Assembly (NCBI GenBank): GCA_020061125.1
Contig: JAGUYV010000163.1
Span: 1-5,856, forward strand
Source of the DNA: a bacterium
GTDB taxonomy: Bacteria > UBP15 > UBA6099 > DSWB01
DNA: 5,856 bases
Reading direction: 5' to 3'
Positions 4,903-5,856 of this stretch are shown here, piece by piece (the stretch's first letter is position 1; each line of letters starts with the position of its first letter). The notes beneath the pieces were generated by a model. It made no database searches. It saw nothing but the letters and a program-made list of their open reading frames with translations, and was not told the DNA's origin. Made by a program: the position numbers and the translations under genes.

Positions 4903-5856
4903 TTACTCCCCATCGTCCGGTTGCGCGGATCTGGGCGCGGAACGCTTGAGGACCTGGGGCGCTTCGCGTACGGAATCCGGGTCCTGCTCCGGAATATCGC
5001 CGGTCGAGGTCTCGGTGTCTTCGGGATCCTCGATTTCAATGATGACCGCTGGCGTGGCCTGGCCCGCCTCGGTCCCGTCTTCGAGGATGTCTTCGCCGGA
5101 CAGCTCCACGGCGTCGGGGTCCTCGATTTCCTCGGGTTGGGGTGGGGCCGCAGCCATGTTGAAGCCGCGGCGCTGGAGTTTGACATTTTCCATGACATCG
5201 CGCCACATGGCCGCGGGGACCAGGCCGCCGGTGATGCAGTTGCGCGTGGACTCGGGCGGGCACAGGGGCTTGTTGTCGTCGTAGCCGAGCCATGCGGCGG
5301 CGGCAACATCCGGGTTGAAGCCCACGAACCAGGCGTCGCGGTAGCTGCTGGTGGTGCCGGTTTTGCCCGCGGCCAGGCGGCCTGTGCGCGCGGCGCGGCC
5401 TGTGCCGCGGCGTATAACATCTTCAAGAGCCGGAATGATGGATGCGATGGCGCCGGGGTCGAGCACGCGCGGTCCGGCGCTGCGGTCTCGGCGGTAGATG
5501 ACATTGCCTTCGGAGTCGCGGATCACATTGATGGCGTAGGGCTTGACGCGGTGGCCGCCGTTTGGCATGGCCGCGTACGCCACGGCCATTTGCAGGGGCG
5601 AGGCCGATGCCGCGCCCAGGGACAGGGGCGCGCTGGCTTCCATGGGCGCGTCCATGCCCAGCTCGCGGCACAGCCGGATGACATTGCGCTCACCCGCGGC
5701 GTGGCCCACGCGCACGGCCGGGATGTTCAGGGACTTGACCAGGGCTTCGTGCCATGTGACCAGGCTGCCGTCGCCGTAGCTGCCGCCATAGTTTTTGGGG
5801 CAATATCCGCCGATGCAGTAGCGGCTGTTTTCCACGGTGTCGGACATGGAATGTCC
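4903..5856 (-). CDS. Class A penicillin-binding protein, transpeptidase domain (5' end beyond right edge)
   Basis: The frame is open to the right edge and ends at a TAA at 4903-4905, giving the last 317 residues. Residues below count from the first complete codon. The N-terminal portion matches the transpeptidase domain of PBP1A-type enzymes: CPKNYGGSYGDG (19-30), ALVKSLNIPAVRV with the SxN motif S42-L43-N44, and the KTG motif in AGKTGTTSSYRDAWFVGF (K165-T166-G167). The SxxK motif with the acylated serine and the glycosyltransferase domain must lie beyond the edge. Such enzymes cross-link and, in class A, polymerise peptidoglycan from the inner membrane on the outer face. After about residue 236 a low-complexity acidic tail of some 80 residues follows, holding two related 20-residue segments, and ending in a basic/mixed tip. 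Cysteines C14/C19 and C199/C207 could form disulfides. The ATG at 5847 is internal to the conserved domain, not the start. Confidence 0.92.
   Translation of the reverse strand, partial: GHSMSDTVENSRYCIGGYCPKNYGGSYGDGSLVTWHEALVKSLNIPAVRVGHAAGERNVIRLCRELGMDAPMEASAPLSLGAASASPLQMAVAYAAMPNGGHRVKPYAINVIRDSEGNVIYRRDRSAGPRVLDPGAIASIIPALEDVIRRGTGRAARTGRLAAGKTGTTSSYRDAWFVGFNPDVAAAAWLGYDDNKPLCPPESTRNCITGGLVPAAMWRDVMENVKLQRRGFNMAAAPPQPEEIEDPDAVELSGEDILEDGTEAGQATPAVIIEIEDPEDTETSTGDIPEQDPDSVREAPQVLKRSAPRSAQPDDGE
4981..5133 (-). repeat. Two imperfect acidic repeats in the PBP tail
   Basis: Two 20-residue segments, encoded at 5133-5074 and 5040-4981, align at 10 of 20 identical residues. Both share the core EIEDP, then E, S, D-I and E at matching positions. 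They are 31 residues apart. This suggests an internal duplication within a disordered acidic tail, though low-complexity acidic composition could produce part of the match. Confidence 0.5.

Noticed and set aside
5845-5847. ATG at 5847 as the start of the PBP gene
   Set aside because: The frame stays open to the edge, and the SxxK and glycosyltransferase regions needed by the family are missing, so the gene continues beyond the window.
1-5856. Mobile element, CRISPR array, tRNA, rRNA or riboswitch
   Set aside because: No transposase or integrase coding, no spaced direct repeats, no cloverleaf or rRNA-like segment noticed; the intergenic gaps are at most about 165 bp.

Overview
This GC-rich window reads as ordinary bacterial chromosome: dense genes, GGAG-type ribosome binding sites, sigma-70-like -10 boxes and a rho-independent terminator. 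Secreted proteins and a class A penicillin-binding protein suggest a free-living bacterium, probably with a Gram-negative-type envelope. No rRNA, tRNA or clear phylogenetic marker is present, so I do not name a phylum. I see no insertion sequence, CRISPR array, phage gene or tRNA.

Layout, left to right. Positions 1-851 (minus) hold the N-terminal 283 residues of a cytoplasmic TPR-repeat protein cut by the left edge. Positions 917-1816 (minus) hold a complete cation diffusion facilitator (CDF) metal transporter just upstream of it. A divergent intergenic region (about 1817-1981) carries back-to-back candidate promoters, an alternating CG tract and a small AT-rich palindrome. Positions 1982-2734 (plus) encode an exported DUF1287 protein (the E. 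coli YijF family). Positions 2814-4418 (plus) encode a secreted two-domain protein: an endonuclease/exonuclease/phosphatase (EEP) domain fused to a PIG-L (LmbE-like) deacetylase domain. Positions 4554-4784 (plus) encode a 76-residue basic protein with a C-terminal cysteine motif. A probably bidirectional terminator (4823-4851) separates it from the convergent 3' part of a class A penicillin-binding protein (4903-5856, minus), whose N-terminal half lies beyond the right edge.

Three of the six proteins (DUF1287, EEP/PIG-L, PBP) are predicted to act outside the cytoplasm, and a fourth (CDF) sits in the membrane, so the area leans towards envelope function. Each of the five genes whose 5' end is visible has its own candidate -10 box, so the window looks like separately transcribed genes rather than one operon. 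The most unusual items are the EEP/PIG-L fusion, the small cysteine protein, the repeated acidic tail of the PBP, and the exact TATAAT boxes upstream of four genes. I found no convincing new multi-gene system.
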